Assembly (NCBI GenBank): GCA_020002185.1
Contig: CM034534.1
Coordinates: 39,404,168-39,468,167, forward strand
DNA length: 64,000 nt
From: Paraescarpia echinospica
Taxonomy: Eukaryota > Annelida > Polychaeta > Sabellida > Siboglinidae
Direction: 5' to 3'
Shown here: piece by piece, positions 30,968-45,900 of the stretch
Layout: each line of letters starts with the position of its first letter
Numbering within the stretch: position 1 is the first letter of the stretch
Made by a program: the position numbers and the translations under genes
Notes under the pieces: model-generated
The model's input: only the letters and a program-made list of their open reading frames with translations
What the model was told of the DNA's origin: nothing
Databases searched by the model: none

Positions 30968-33900
30968 ATGCATGCGTGTGTGCATGTATCTGTGTGTAGG
31001 GACCTAAATATGTGTATGCATGAGTGTGTATACATATACAAATGACAGTGAGTAAAGCCAGTTTCTCTGTTGGGGACGACCAATGCATCACATTGTTATT
31101 ATCCAAATACAATGACAATTAAAATGGCCCAATATTGAGAGCTTCAAGATATTTAAAGACACACTTACATTCCAAGGTGGCAGCCTTGAAGCCTTTGAAT
31201 GAAAGAACACATATATATATATATATAATGTAACTATTACAGAAACAATTAAGCAGAATTAACAGTGATGCAGTCACACAATTATTTCCCGACAGAACAG
31301 AATATATGTCTAAATAAAAAGCAAATACAATAAATAAAACATACATATTCCATCAAGATTAGGTACTTTAATACTACACTGTACTTCATTACGTTGGCGT
31401 GAAAAGAACTATTTATAACATTATCACTCGTATTAATTAGTATAATGCTCTGTTCATACACTGCCATTTCTTCTTTAATAAATAAAACATTACGTAATGT
31501 CATATTATAGATAAAAATTTCAAATTTCAAATATAATATATATATATATATAAATATATATATACATATACATGTAATTATATACACATGCACAGGCATG
31601 CACGAATGCATGCACACACATGCACGTGTATGCATGCGTGCGACATGTTAGGTATTAGTAAAAAGCATGTAAGTCTAATTGTGTGAAGCAAGGGAATTAT
31701 TGTAAATGCTAGATAAAATTATGACATAAATGGATGATCTCATGACAAAATTACTGGTGTAGTTTAACATTAAATCTCTTCTCTCATTACATGAAACTTC
31801 CGAGTCAGGATTCAGGAATTTCTGGTCATATTTAGCTGTCACAATTGAAAACATTGACATGCACATGAAATCATCATTCTTATGAACTGTGACTGAAAAG
31901 TAATGTTTTAATACACTGATGTAAAGCTCTAAATGAATCGGTTGTTAACTCTCTCTCCCCAATCAAGTATTTGTCAAACATCAATATCAAAGAGAACAGC
32001 TTCATATGCAATGAAGCATTATTAATTAAAATAGTTCTTCTTCGGCAATATATATAAGCATTATTTATATCAGGTGTTGCTTTGAATTCAGACATTACAT
32101 TTATATAAGTAGATATAAAAGCATCCTTTCAAAAAGGAACAATTACAGTTACACCATCAGATCATTAAAATAAAACAGTTCCTTTGATAACAAGTACGCT
32201 AATGTGTGGCCAAAATTTGTAGAATACTTATTACCACAGATACAAATTCTTATTGTGATTCCTAGCAGACACTTAGTATTCTTGTTCGTTTAAAATCTGC
32301 ACAACAGTATGACTTGGTTAGCCTGAGTAAGAAGAAGACACAAATGTAATCAAATGTCTGCAATATAAATCACAATGGTATTTTGGTCAAAGTAATCATA
32401 ACCCATTTCTCCTGAACTAATCACGGAAAGGATTTATAATCAGATTCAACCCTTGAGCAAATGTATAAACTGCGTGCATTTAGACTGTTACAGTGATGGC
32501 GCCCATTACAGACATGCTAAATAATGTTACAGTGACTCGCAGAATTACATGTGGACTCGCATGAACATGCAGGCATGCACACATGCCAGCACACACAAAT
32601 AAAACCCATGAATGCAAGCATGCATGTAAGAAGCATGTGACATGCAGGTAGCGGAATACAAAATTACCATCGTCATCCTCAGAACCATCTACACGGTTCC
32701 CCAAACCACCATTAGAGGGCAGCAATGAATGGAGTTCAATAGCAGAATCTGGGTCAAGAGAGGTTGTGCAATGAATTATATTCACAAAGATTATATAATA
32801 CTGTATGAGCACATCATATGTACAATATGTGTAAGTGCATACATATGTATGTATGTATATACATTCATACATGGGTATATCCATCTATCTATCTACGTAT
32901 ATATACATATATATTATATATATATATATATATAATTATATTGTTGATTCTCATGAACACTCAGTTTAAAAAAATTATTTTTATTAATAGTGGCAGTATT
33001 GAGAAATGGATGTAGAGTGTATCTGCTATTGTGATACCTGTCTGTATATATGTACTTTTCCATACCTACCATGAGCTACCAAACTTCTTGGGCTTCATAA
33101 TTGGTCATTTTTTACCCATTTTGCACAATAATTTACTTACTTTCCTTTTTCGATGCACAAAACAAATGGTATTGTAAATAAGAAATAGCCACAAATACAT
33201 ACGACTTTCCTAAACTGTATACACATGTCCTTAAGAGATTTGATTGGCAGTTTCCATTTTGCAGTAAGTTGGGACAGATGGTAAAATGTGAAAATGGCAA
33301 TGAAGGACATATCCTTAAGTTCCTCTGCATTGTCTTAACCAATAAAGTGTTTGTGTCAATCACATATTGTTGTTTTGTAAGTGTCAAATAAGCAATTAGT
33401 TTGTCATAATGGGAACCAAAAACAAAACAAGATTCCTGAACCCACATGCATGATGAAACAATACTAGGAACCAACTAAATCCCAAAGGAAAGATCGCATA
33501 TGTATATAAATCCATTTTAGCCCCTGTGATATGCTCATCAATATAGAAAACAAATGTTAGTCCATATCATATATCTGCACTGTCAAAACATGTTAAGCTG
33601 GTTAGATAATATATCTAGCATATACATATACTATAAACTATATGAACTATACAGACTGGTTAAATATGTTTTGTTGAACCACACTTTTTTATATAATTTG
33701 GCCACTATCAGTTTTATTTGATTGTTTCAGGGAGTCACATTTTTACAATAACTTTTATAACTGTGATCATACTTTGTTTTTTTCTCAATTTTTCCTAAGC
33801 TTTTTTCTTACCTGTGTAAGATCAAGAAACAGACCAACGTGAAATAACATAATCATAAGATTACATTACAAGTGTTTAACAGAGATTGAACAAAATAATA

Positions 33901-36900
33901 CAAGTTACATGTCTCAACTAGACAAAAGTAAGTGACCACATCTCGACCCACCAGAACTGTCACAGTCAATGTCAGTTGACTCTGATGTGTTGATCTGAGA
34001 AGATTCTTTTTGCTTCTGTTTAATAACCAGATCTGTCTTCTCACTAGCACGAATATCTCTGTTACAGCAGGCAAACTTTGGAACAATCCAAGCCTCTATT
34101 TGAGCATTGTAGTACATGAGAAGTATGTAGGCACCATAGAGCAGCAGCAACGACATTGCCTCATACCTGAAACAAGAGTAACAAAATAAGATTTGAATAA
34201 ACAAACAACCTGAAGAAAGTAGGTTTTTATTCATTTCGTGAATTTTTCTTTAAAGCTATGTTGTCTGTTATGCCAGAGGTGATATTGTTAGCACACATTT
34301 TGCGGAATCAGTTGTACTTTGTCCAACTTTGCAGTCAGGAGTGTGGGAACCAGTCAACTACAAAGGTACTTCTGCATTGGCATGCTTGCCTCAGATATAA
34401 GTGTCATTCAATCTATCTATACTACCGATAGTAAATTGATTTATCGATAGATATAATCAATAATACGCTTAACTATCAGTAGTAATCATATTATTATATA
34501 GTTGCCAAGGCAGCAGGGCTGCTTCTGCCACTTAATATTTTTTCTCGCAAACATGCTTTTTTAATGAAATTTTACTTTTCTTATTTATTAAGCTAGCAGA
34601 GTAGCAAACAGTTTCATTAAAAATTTTAGAATATACTGCCTTCAGGCAACGCAATGAGGCCACCCAAAAATGACGGGTTGGGACTGTTTCTCCCTTGTCA
34701 TTTATTACTCCCTCATATTATCCCAATACCATTGCAATGGTTGAGATGCCATCACACTAGTATTGCAATAGTAGTACAGATAACGCAATAAACTGAATTA
34801 ATAAAACTATTCCCAACAGTCTTCCCTGCTTCAATGTCATATAGTGTAGTCATGTAGTCTGAGAATTGTTGATGATGACTTGAGCATGTCCCTCTTTATG
34901 ATTTTCTTAATGATTCTGGCTTAGTGCTATTTCAACTCAAAGGATTAAAGCAGTTGAGACCTTTCATTATTCTGTTATTATCATAATATGAGATGATAGT
35001 TCTTGCAGTGAGAGACGTCAACTCACCAGTGCACAACATCATCTCTGATGATCAAGACAAGTGCAAGAACACTGAGAGTGTAGAATGTACAGTCTCGCAG
35101 GAGAGGCCATTGTTTGAGGTACACCACCTGGAACACACACATATACCACCTGTAATAAATATAAAAGTATTCTGTATCACAGATACACCTTTAAATTAAA
35201 GCCTGTCATTCAGTAAGAAAACATGATATCTATAAATTATATTATGCAATTGTGGTTTAGTAAAACATGTCGCCAGGACTTCTTGATGTTAGAACATCAC
35301 AGAGTATACAAAACTAAACTACTAATTATTAAACTACAACGATTATCAAAATTTGTACCACTAAAAGCACAGCTTCATCAGTTCTTTCACGAGATACTAT
35401 GGCCCAGAAAAGAGGATAAAAGACTCACCGACTCGGCAAACAGGGCACAAATGCTGATGACAAACATGATGTTGAATATGGCAGACCCGACCACTGCCCC
35501 CAAACCAATGTCATCCTGCAATTTGCAACAACACTTTCACCGATTATGCGATACATCACATGAACAACTAGCATAAACTAGTTTTCAGTGATTAGTCTTG
35601 TTGGCTATGATGACTGGTCATTAGCTGTTTATTAATTGTTTAAGAGTGTGGTGTGTTTATTATATGTCCAGTAACAGACTTCCTCTCAAACAAGACTGGC
35701 TGGATATTGACTTATCACATTTAATAGGTGTGTTGTTCCATAGGTGGCAGCACTGGTGTTCACAGTTTGCCAAGTGGACAGGTTTCTGAGCACACATTAA
35801 TTATTGCAACCACAAATGGGCACGCCCAGTTTGTGCCCACAATCAAGACTTCAAGTTGGATAAAGTACAACCAACTTCCTGCTATTAAGTACCACCCCTG
35901 GCTTGAGATGTTGTAGTTGGGTTTGGAACAGACAAGCGCACTGTTCATTGTTATTGTAAAACCGTGTTATACAGTAAAACTACACGTATTCTAAGAAACA
36001 AGCCAAACAAGGCAGAAACAGCTTCTTAATTCGACAGTTCTATGTTTACAAAAATTACAGGGCTGTCACTCAAGTCCATGATAATTCTGAGAAAGGTGAT
36101 GACCCAATGGAGGCGTGAAGATGCACATAGCCATCCCATCAAACCTGAGGTCATGCCCTCAAAAATGGCAAGGTGCCACGTAAACAGGCCAGGGGTCAAT
36201 TACATTGCAATGTAATATATTACTTTGTTTCCTTCCTATTACTATTACATGCTGTGCTGAATTCTTCCTATTACTATTACATTTGAAGCAATTACTATTA
36301 CATTTTTCATCGAAACATGTTATGGTATAATGCACTGTTATTATGCATAAATACAGAAAGTACAATTGTTTGACTCACAGTCTCAAGAAGTTAAACAAGA
36401 CAGGTGAATATAAAAATCTAACTTGCCATTTATTGATACCCATGTCCAAAGTATTTGAAATCATATTTGAGAATGTCAAGTACTTTCATCATCACTAGGA
36501 AAGTATTATAAAGTACACAAATTCATAAACATTTACAACAAAATATATCTATATCATACATACCATATTTAGTATAATCTACTAACTACATTGACTAAGG
36601 ACAGAACAAATATGTTCCATTTTATATTTAAATACCATACTGGAATGAAAGGCAAAAGCAATAGTCAATGCCATATAACTTATTGGATTATATTACAGTC
36701 TAATTAAACCACATTGCTCTAATACTGCTTGGTGCTTGGTGGACAGTTAATTATTGGCTCAAGTACAAATACATCAGGATGTGTTTCACCCCCGCTGTAG
36801 TTTAGGCTCAATTGTGTGCACTATGGAGAACAGAACAGAACAGAAGTGGATTTATTTATCCAGACTGTACATCCAATAATAATATGACAAATTATAATAT

Positions 36901-39900
36901 AAAAAGGTGTACAGTGAGGATGATGGAGACTCCCACTAAGACTTGAAAAGAAGTCGCTTCCGTGGGAGCCACACATAGTATAATTATAGTTCAGTTTCTG
37001 TTGAAAGAAAAAAACACGTTGTCTATTATCTAAGACATAAGCAGTAAAATAAAATAAGATACATCGTCAGTGAAAAAACCAAGATAGATTATTTTATTAT
37101 AAGATGTATGTTCATAGAATGTGGTACAGTAAGCAGTATTTTATGGTGTTTGGGTGAGGGTGACTTCATTGTGGTTGATTGCGTTATGAATGAAATGGTT
37201 CTTACCGTAGTTTAAAAAAACCATGTAAACTGTGTGTATACAGTTTAGCTATCACACTAAGGGAAGTGTTGTTAATTGTGTTTGGTAAACTGTATTTAAG
37301 ACATAGTTTTGCAAATGAATTATTTGTACCGTAAATGTGAATTTTGTGTTGGTTGCGTGTATTGTGACCATGAATCATGGTATTTGTAGCTATTTTCCAA
37401 CTTAGAAGATGAGCAGATAATTTGTTATGTATAAATTTATGGTAAAATTTTTATGTTTGAAGGGCTAAAATATAATATACTTTTCGTAAATTTTTGTTTT
37501 TGAATAACGGATCAGTGTGAGCATAAAAATGACTCAAAGTTATTATGCATATAGCCCTTTTCTGAAGTTGATTAATTCTTTGAGAGTGGTACCCCCATGT
37601 TGTTAAACAGTAAGTTATGTGTGGTACTAATAATGTATTATACAATATTATTTTTATTCTCATCGGCAGAATTTGTTTAAGTCTATTTAGTATACCGATT
37701 ATTCTGGAACATTTGTTTGATACATTTTCAGAGTGTTTTCTCCAGTTTAGATGTGTATCCAAAGTTAATCCCAGGAAATTAACACTGTCAACTTTTGTAA
37801 TTATACTATTATTGATTTTAGGAATAGGTGTGTTAAAAGTATAATTATTGATTTTAGGAATAGGTGTGTTAAATGTTTTTTTGGGTGTGTGGAAAACCAT
37901 GAATTTAGATTTAGTTACGTTACGAGAAAGTTTATTAATTTCTAGCCATTCATTTATTTTCTGGAGTTCTTCATTAATCAATGTTTCAGCATCATCGGTG
38001 TGTGAGATTGTGAAATTGCTCATTGTACTCAACAAAGTAGTGTCGTCTGCATAGGATATAAAATTGAACATTTGGCTCGCTTGAGAAAAGTCAATAATAT
38101 AAATAATAAACAGAACTGGTCCAAGAATGGAGCCTTGGGGTACTCCGGTTTCTATAGATAAGACATCAGATTTTACATCATTAATATTTCTACATATTGT
38201 GTTCTATTTGTTAGATAATTTTCATAAAGTTTCAATGCCGTAATGTTTTAATTTACAAAGTAATGTATCGTGGTCTAAGGTATCAAATGCTTTAGAGAGA
38301 TCAAGAAATATGCTGAAAGGTATCTCATTATTATCCATGTAGGTTGTTATTCGGTCTACAAGGTCTAATGCAGCATATTCCGTCGAGTGACCAGAACGAA
38401 AGCCATACTGGGATTTCAAAAAAAGGTTTGTTACTTTCAAAATAGGAAGACAGTTGATTTCATATAATTTTTTCAAATACTTTAGATATAGCAGGCAAGA
38501 AATTGGTCTACAGTTGTTGATTATTGATGGGTCACCGTTTTTAAATAATGGAATAAGTCTGGCCACCTTTAGTTTTTCAGGGAATATTCCTGTATTAAAA
38601 ACTTGATTTATAAGTAGCGTTAAAGATTTTATTATCTTAGGTGCGATTTGTTTTAGCAAATTGGTTGAAATGAAATCAGACCCAGTACTATTTTTAGACG
38701 GAAGGTTGTCTATTGTTTTTTGTACAATTAGTTCGTCAACGTTGTTAAGTACAAATTTGCAGTTAAAATGTTTATCATAGTAATGCCTAAAATCTTTGTC
38801 ACCTAAATATGTTATGTTATTAACCAGTTGGAGGCAACTAAACCCATAGGCCTACTTAAAAAGGGTAGTTGTCAACTTTGCACTTGGCAGAACTGGCTTC
38901 AAAGCAGTGAAAGTCCAGTTTAATCCCTTTAGTCAATGTAGCAGTCACACTGTACCAGTGTCTCTTGCTATTTAAATGTTCATAAAACTCTAGGGTAAAA
39001 CTTCACCAGGGCCATGCTGAAGTTGACAAGGAGGGAGCAACCATAAAACCTGGAGTAATTAGTGGAATCTACAACCTAATCAAGTGGAATTGTTAAGTAG
39101 TTGAAATTAGGTTTAAATGTTCAATAGTAATATAAAAGTAATAGTTCAATTACTATTACATTGCTTCCTATTACTACTGCATTGAGTTTTTGTTCAACCT
39201 ATTACTATTACTTCAATATTTCTAATCATTAATATTACTATCACATAGTACTATTTCTATTACCTCAGGCCTGCATGTAAACAAACTGTTTCCTACCGAA
39301 ACACTTAAATCTCAACAACAACAAAATGTTTCATTAAAAACATTTCAGCAGTCAGCGTCATAATAGGTATAGTTTATACAATATAACATGATTTCATGAT
39401 AAAAATGGAGATCTGTATGTTTCTTGATTTCACCTGGAGGAATGAGTGGAGCCATCCCGAAATCGTTGATTACTGAATGGCCGGATGTGGTTGGTTCCCC
39501 CGCCTTTGCTGTTCTCATTTATATTGTAATTATGTTGGCTAGGCAATGATGATTTCAAAAAGGTTATTTGCATAATATATTCATGCATAATGACTTTGGC
39601 TTTGTATATAAAGCTCATATACAAACTGACACTTGCCTTGTGTTATTCAGCAAACTAGCCACGATTCCAAGTTCATTTAGCAAGCAGGATTGTTACACAT
39701 AAAACCACCATTTGAACAAAGCTCAAATGGTATTGATGTGGTTGATGCTGCAGCCTACATTCAAAATGTACAATAAACTGACCTAACCACGTGACAAGCG
39801 CAGCTAACCACAACATTCGGCCTCTTTTTCATTCGCATTTTACTCGAAAAGGTATAATTTTCTATGTTATTACAGTTTACACATTGTTTTTCACACCCTC

Positions 39901-42900
39901 CAACCCCTACTACACCTGTTTTTTTTGTTATATATATTTTTAGTTAGGTTGGTTTGCTACCCGGCTTATAGATTGTATTCGGTAAAAATACTACGTTTGA
40001 TGCATGTTTTACACTCTATGTTAAAAACGGACAGTTTGTCGACATTAAATGATACGTACATGGGGTTTTAGGGCGGAGGTGGTTACCTTGCGCTTTCGCC
40101 TCTGGTTTACGGGCTTTGTAAATATAAAAAATTGCAATAATCAAAAAAATCTGGATGTGCGTGGGTGGGTGAAGGGTTCATTTGGAATTTAAAGAAAAAT
40201 TGGAAAGACTCCACAGTGAGCACAAAATGTGGACTATCTCTGCTCTTTATATACATTTTCAATTGTGCCTGTAAACATGCAGTTATTTTTTGATATAATA
40301 AGCCAGTTGCAATTCACCGACATGTAATATGTTCTGACCGTTCTTTGGGCCGAAGGTCCAATGGACTTATGCCATCACTCTGCGTCCGCCATGCGTGGTT
40401 ACAGGGTTAGCTGCCATATCTCAGAAACCGTTCAGCAACCTTTTCTCTAATTTTGCATAGACATATCTTAGGGTACTGCCACTATGCAGGAGAAATCTGT
40501 ATTTGATTTAATCATTCTAACTCCCCCAAACTGGTCATTTTTTAAATTTTGCCTATTTTTTCAAAAACTCTTCAGTAACTTTTTCTCTGATTTTGCATAG
40601 ACATTTCATGTGGTAGTGCCATTATACACAAGAAATATGTATTTGATTGAATCATTCTAACCCCCAAACTCTAAAGGACTTGAGGGCCTCTTGGCCCATT
40701 TTTTTTGGATGAGGGTGGCATCGATCCTATCCAAATTTTTTTGGATTATCAGAATTTGTTTATATTTACAAAGCCCCTTATTAGATACATAGAGATTCAT
40801 ACTAAGTATTGTCACTGTTGTTAGTTGCGTTGGTGGGTCCTTCCAACTGCATGTGGTTGGTTTCCCCACCTTTGTTGTTCTCGTTTTATGTTGGCTAGGT
40901 GATGATGATTTCAATAAGGTTATTTGCATAATATATTCATGCAAAATGACTTCGGCTTTGTATATAAAGCTCATATACAAACTGACACTTGCCTTGTGTT
41001 ATTCAGCAAACTAGCCACGATTCCAAGTCCGTTTAGCAAGCAGGCTTGTCACACATAAAACATGATTTTATGATAAAAATGGACAACATCTGTATGTTTC
41101 TTGATTTCATCTGGAGGAATGTGGACAGCTTATTACGGCCATGGTCTGACATCACACTCTCTGGCCAGTGGCCAGTTGGTCAGAGATGAAGAGTTACTAT
41201 TGAGAAAGGAACCAGCAGAACCATGACCTAATGATATAATTACCATCCAATCAGTGTTGTCTACTCTCACATCATTAGCAACACTACTGGTGAATCAGGT
41301 GTAATAGATACAGAGTGCTTGCATATTGTGTCCAGCTTGTATTGCTAAATGGTTGTGACTACTGCCAAACAACATCTCACTGTATTGACTATGTTTTCTA
41401 TTGATATGATTATTAAAGGCCGTATATAAGTGATGATTTTCAAAGTTTAACACAAATGTCAATAAGACTTAAGCCAAGCTATTAAAGTGTGCATTGCATA
41501 TACACATAAAAAAGCCTACATATTCAACTTAAACAACTGGCAATCATGCATTTCAACACACCGTGTAATTCAACAAAATAATGTCCTATACAGGACTGTG
41601 TCATCATCTTACAATATTGTACCAAAGGCAAATGATACAATGTTTAATTGTGAGATGATCACAAACATAGCATCAAGGCTGATGAACTGAATCCAATATT
41701 AATGATACATAATATGCTGATGGACAAACAGCACAATCAACTTGGATATATTGCTCAATCTCAAGATCTCTGAGTAAACAAGTTTATGCAATTACCATCA
41801 TGCAGTTCTGTTAGCTAGAAAGTGTTACGTTGATGCGCAATATCTGCAGGCTGAACTAAACTGATTATAATTAGGTAAGAATTCTGCTCGACCATCAGTT
41901 AAAACTAAAGGTATCACACTATCTGTTGTCTGCTGGCTGCTATATAACACAGCTCAATTTATGGTGATACACTTAAATAACAGAACAGAAACGAGGCTGA
42001 AATTTACAGTTTCGAACCTTTGCAGATGTATTGATGAACCGGCCCTAAAATGCCACCTATGATTGATTTAGCCCATCACAAATCAGGGTCACTGATGTAG
42101 TAAAAGTTTATTTCATAGTGGTGATCACGTCATGTTTAATGTGTGAGTTTCAATGGGGCAACAGAAGCATATATACTCCTACATTCATGATTATATAGCT
42201 TTAGAGTTAATATGCAATTCACACAAAATATTATTAAATACAAATAGAAAAATACAGATACATTACAAATAATGAATATTATTACAATTTTATTCTAAAA
42301 ATTCTTAACACACCATAAAACAATTTACCAATTTAAAAAAAAAATAATAATAATAAATAATAATTAATTAACTTGAAATAATAGCTCCCTTGCCAGATCC
42401 TCTAGTTCACAGTCCTTTCGTCAGGTGGCAGCAGCATTTTAGAGATTTCCAGGTACTGCAAACCAATCACCCATACGCTATCTAAATTGGATCAAATCAA
42501 TCTCGACACAAATCGAATATTTACAGCATATATATAATTTACAGGATTGACGTCACATCAGTAAGTAGCACACTGATTAATTACAAGTCGGGGATTTCAA
42601 ATAGCATGATCACATCCAATATTTTAGTCAGAATTGTACTGTAAAAAGTACTGAATATCTACCAAATCTTGAGTGAAATCGGTGCGAACTGGTTTTGGTC
42701 AATTTGTTATTGTTTTTTTCATGGCTTCTGTTCTCCGTCAAAAATCTTGTTAATGCAAGTGTCAGGTATTTGAGGAGCATTAATAACATCCAAAGTGCCG
42801 TTCTTTGGTAATAAGACTTATACTCGCTGGTATGCTGACAAGCCATTGATAGCATTGGCTTGCAGCCAATTATTTCCGTCCTGTTTTTTACACCATATCT

Positions 42901-45900
42901 AATGTATTTACATATCATCAATGGAAGTTGTTGAAATACATGTTTTCTTGATTACTTCCTGCCAATATTCTATATAATTTCAATATTAAGATACATCAAA
43001 TTCCTGACCAAAAGCTATGCGAAATATACGATATGCTGGTTCGGTGGTTGATCCCACCGCCCTCAGCAGGCACTATGCACACAGATCGACATCGCTTCAT
43101 TATCCCGGTTATTTAAGCACAAATCCATGCAAAATATTCAATTAAACTTACCTTTAGCAAATACAGACTATCCTCTCTATGGAATGGTGTAATAAATATA
43201 CAGATTGGATATCAACAGATGCAGATATATGCAGTTAAACTTGGAGTGTCATCTGCAGCAATGATTGTGTACAGTGAGGTATGGGCAAAAGTACATGACT
43301 CCTGGTTGAACTACCCGGAAATCGAATCAGTGCCACCTAGCGATTATGTATCCATATTTGGCAAGGGCGCTGTTAACCACTAAAAGTTATGAACATTTAG
43401 ACAGACATGTAAATTTGAATTGTTCCCAATTACTTTATTACCCGACGAGTGTTAAAAGCTGTGTTTTGAAACATTCTAGAGTTTACGTTTCAAACATGTT
43501 CCTCTATGTTGCTTCCCTGTAAGCAACTTTGGCTTGTATACATGTAATACTTAAAGTAGCAAAATGTACCTTAACGTCTGAACCAGTATAACTCATTCCA
43601 AATGGACATATGTATAAAGGTAAGTTCTTATATAGCACAGTATCCAGTCCTCAGGACTGTTCAAAGCGCTTTACACTTTACTCCCTAGCAGACCTGTTCA
43701 ATCGAACACCATCTCGACTTCTCTGGGAAGCATTCAGCCATGTTGCAATTAATGCATGAAGACTATTCGTACACAAATAACCACCACTGTCTGTAGCCAG
43801 GTACTCATTCATACAGCTGAGTGAACTGAAGCAATGTAGAGTAAACAAACTTCCCCAAGGTTCGACACTGCCACACAGGATTCGAACCCGCTTTCTCTCA
43901 GTTGAGAGTCCAGAGCTCCTACCGCTGCGCTGCTGCGGTCCCCGCATGTATGCATGATGACAGACAATTCTAAGCACAATACATTTGAACGTTTCAATTA
44001 TATAGTCTGTTTCCAAATACTCACCTTTGCTACAAAGACTCCGATCACTGCAGTTGCTAGCTCTGGTGCTGAACTGCCAGCAGCCATGAACGTGGCTCCT
44101 GCTACGTCACTCTGCAGCTTCAGCACTGAAAGAACACAAGAAAATAAAATGTAGAATGACATATCCATTCAAGTTCTTCAAAACTATGGACCTGTCAGTG
44201 TTTGCATGTAGGAATGAGAGGCAAATAGACAAATTATTACCTGAAAGAAAAAAGTAAGTTCTTATGTTCCTAGTTCTTATATAGCACAGTACCCAGTCCT
44301 CATGGCTGCTCAAATCGCTGTAAACTTTCTTCCTGGCAGACCTGTTCAATCGAACACCATCTCGACTTCTCTACGAAGCAAATCATGGTAAAAAGGTCAG
44401 AGGAAATAAAGTCACAGAAAATAAAACCACTGAATCAAATCACAACTAAAAATACATATATCTAGTTCATTGTATTTCCACTAGATGCTGAAATATAAAA
44501 CACACATGGTTAGAATTTTAGTCTTTATCATCAAAATTAAAGAAAACACAATAACATTGATTAAAAGTCACTTATAAATCAAATTTGTGCTCAACAGTCG
44601 ATGAAAATGTGTGAGACTGAAGCAGAATTTCTTTGGAATATTAATCTTAATCACCATTCCTTATTGCATTAAGTTATCAGTGAAGATGTGCAAGACTGTA
44701 CTTAGCAATCACAGTTTTCAAATAAAACAATGTACCATAGTGTCTTTTTCCTGTGATGTTTTTCCTTGCAAAAACTGTGACTTTATTACTATTATTTGTT
44801 CTGTGAATTTATTTCTGTCCACCATCAGGGTTACCAGTGCACTGTCCACCATCAGGGTTACCAGTGCACTGTCCACCATCAGGGTTACCAGTGCATAACT
44901 ACAAAGACATTTGGTTTGTCACTGTCTCAGTGATGAACGAGGTGGGAAACATTCCAACTTGTCACATTTGATTACCTGGATCGCACACCTTCCAAGAATA
45001 TATAATTGTGAACACATGCACCATGCAAGAACGTGGGCACTTGGTTCTTTCTTCGTTTACATTGCAGCCTTTTCATAGGGTCATAAGGTCTGTGTAGATT
45101 TATTAACATCTGGGTAGTTTTACCCCTGTAAGTTGGTCTCTTTGTAATGCCTGCATGCCTGGGTGGTCACAGACAGCCCAGTGTTCAATGCATACAAGGT
45201 TCTACCCTTTTCATCTGTACACCACTTAAAATGAGCTATTCAGAGCCTATACCCCAGATGGCAACAGAATAAGGAACAAAGCCTTTGGTTTATCGAGAGG
45301 AGGTTTCAGGTGAATGTTTGATTCTCGATAAACATTCACCTGAAACCTGCTCTTTTGGGGTATTAATTGATTTTGTTTTTAAACATATTTATATTGCTAG
45401 CATTTACGCTATCTGCTGATAATCTGTTCCATTCATTCAAAGTTATCTGTGAGAATGAATACTTTCTTATATCTAATATATTCTATTCATTCACTTTGTG
45501 TTGCAATAAGTTGGTCTTTATAAGTATCATTGACCCTTTTTAATAATAATGTACCAGTATTTATTTTAAACATTTTTGTGTCTTTGTCATATATAATGCA
45601 ATGTGCATGCATATGTGCATGCATTTGGGCATGTTATACACACAGATATAGACAAGTCTGTATTCGTACCCCTATATCATATGGTTTGTTTTTAAAACAT
45701 TATTTCATGTACTGTATATGACATCAAAACCAAACCTTCCATCAGGAGATCTTGTGTTTTAAGCCTCCTGCTGCTGCTTTGAATTTTGGACAAGTTTGTT
45801 CACTCTACGATGCTTCAGTTCACTCAGCTGTATGAACAAGTACCTGGCTATAGTCTTCGGTTATTAATTGCAGCATGGCTGAATGCATCCCAGAGAAATT

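Noticed and set aside
31119..32095. Several minus-strand frames of 63-117 residues
   Set aside because: AT-rich intron 7 sequence without motifs or splice support.
44815..44895. CRISPR-like short repeats
   Set aside because: Three direct 27-bp units without spacers in a eukaryotic intron; a simple tandem repeat.
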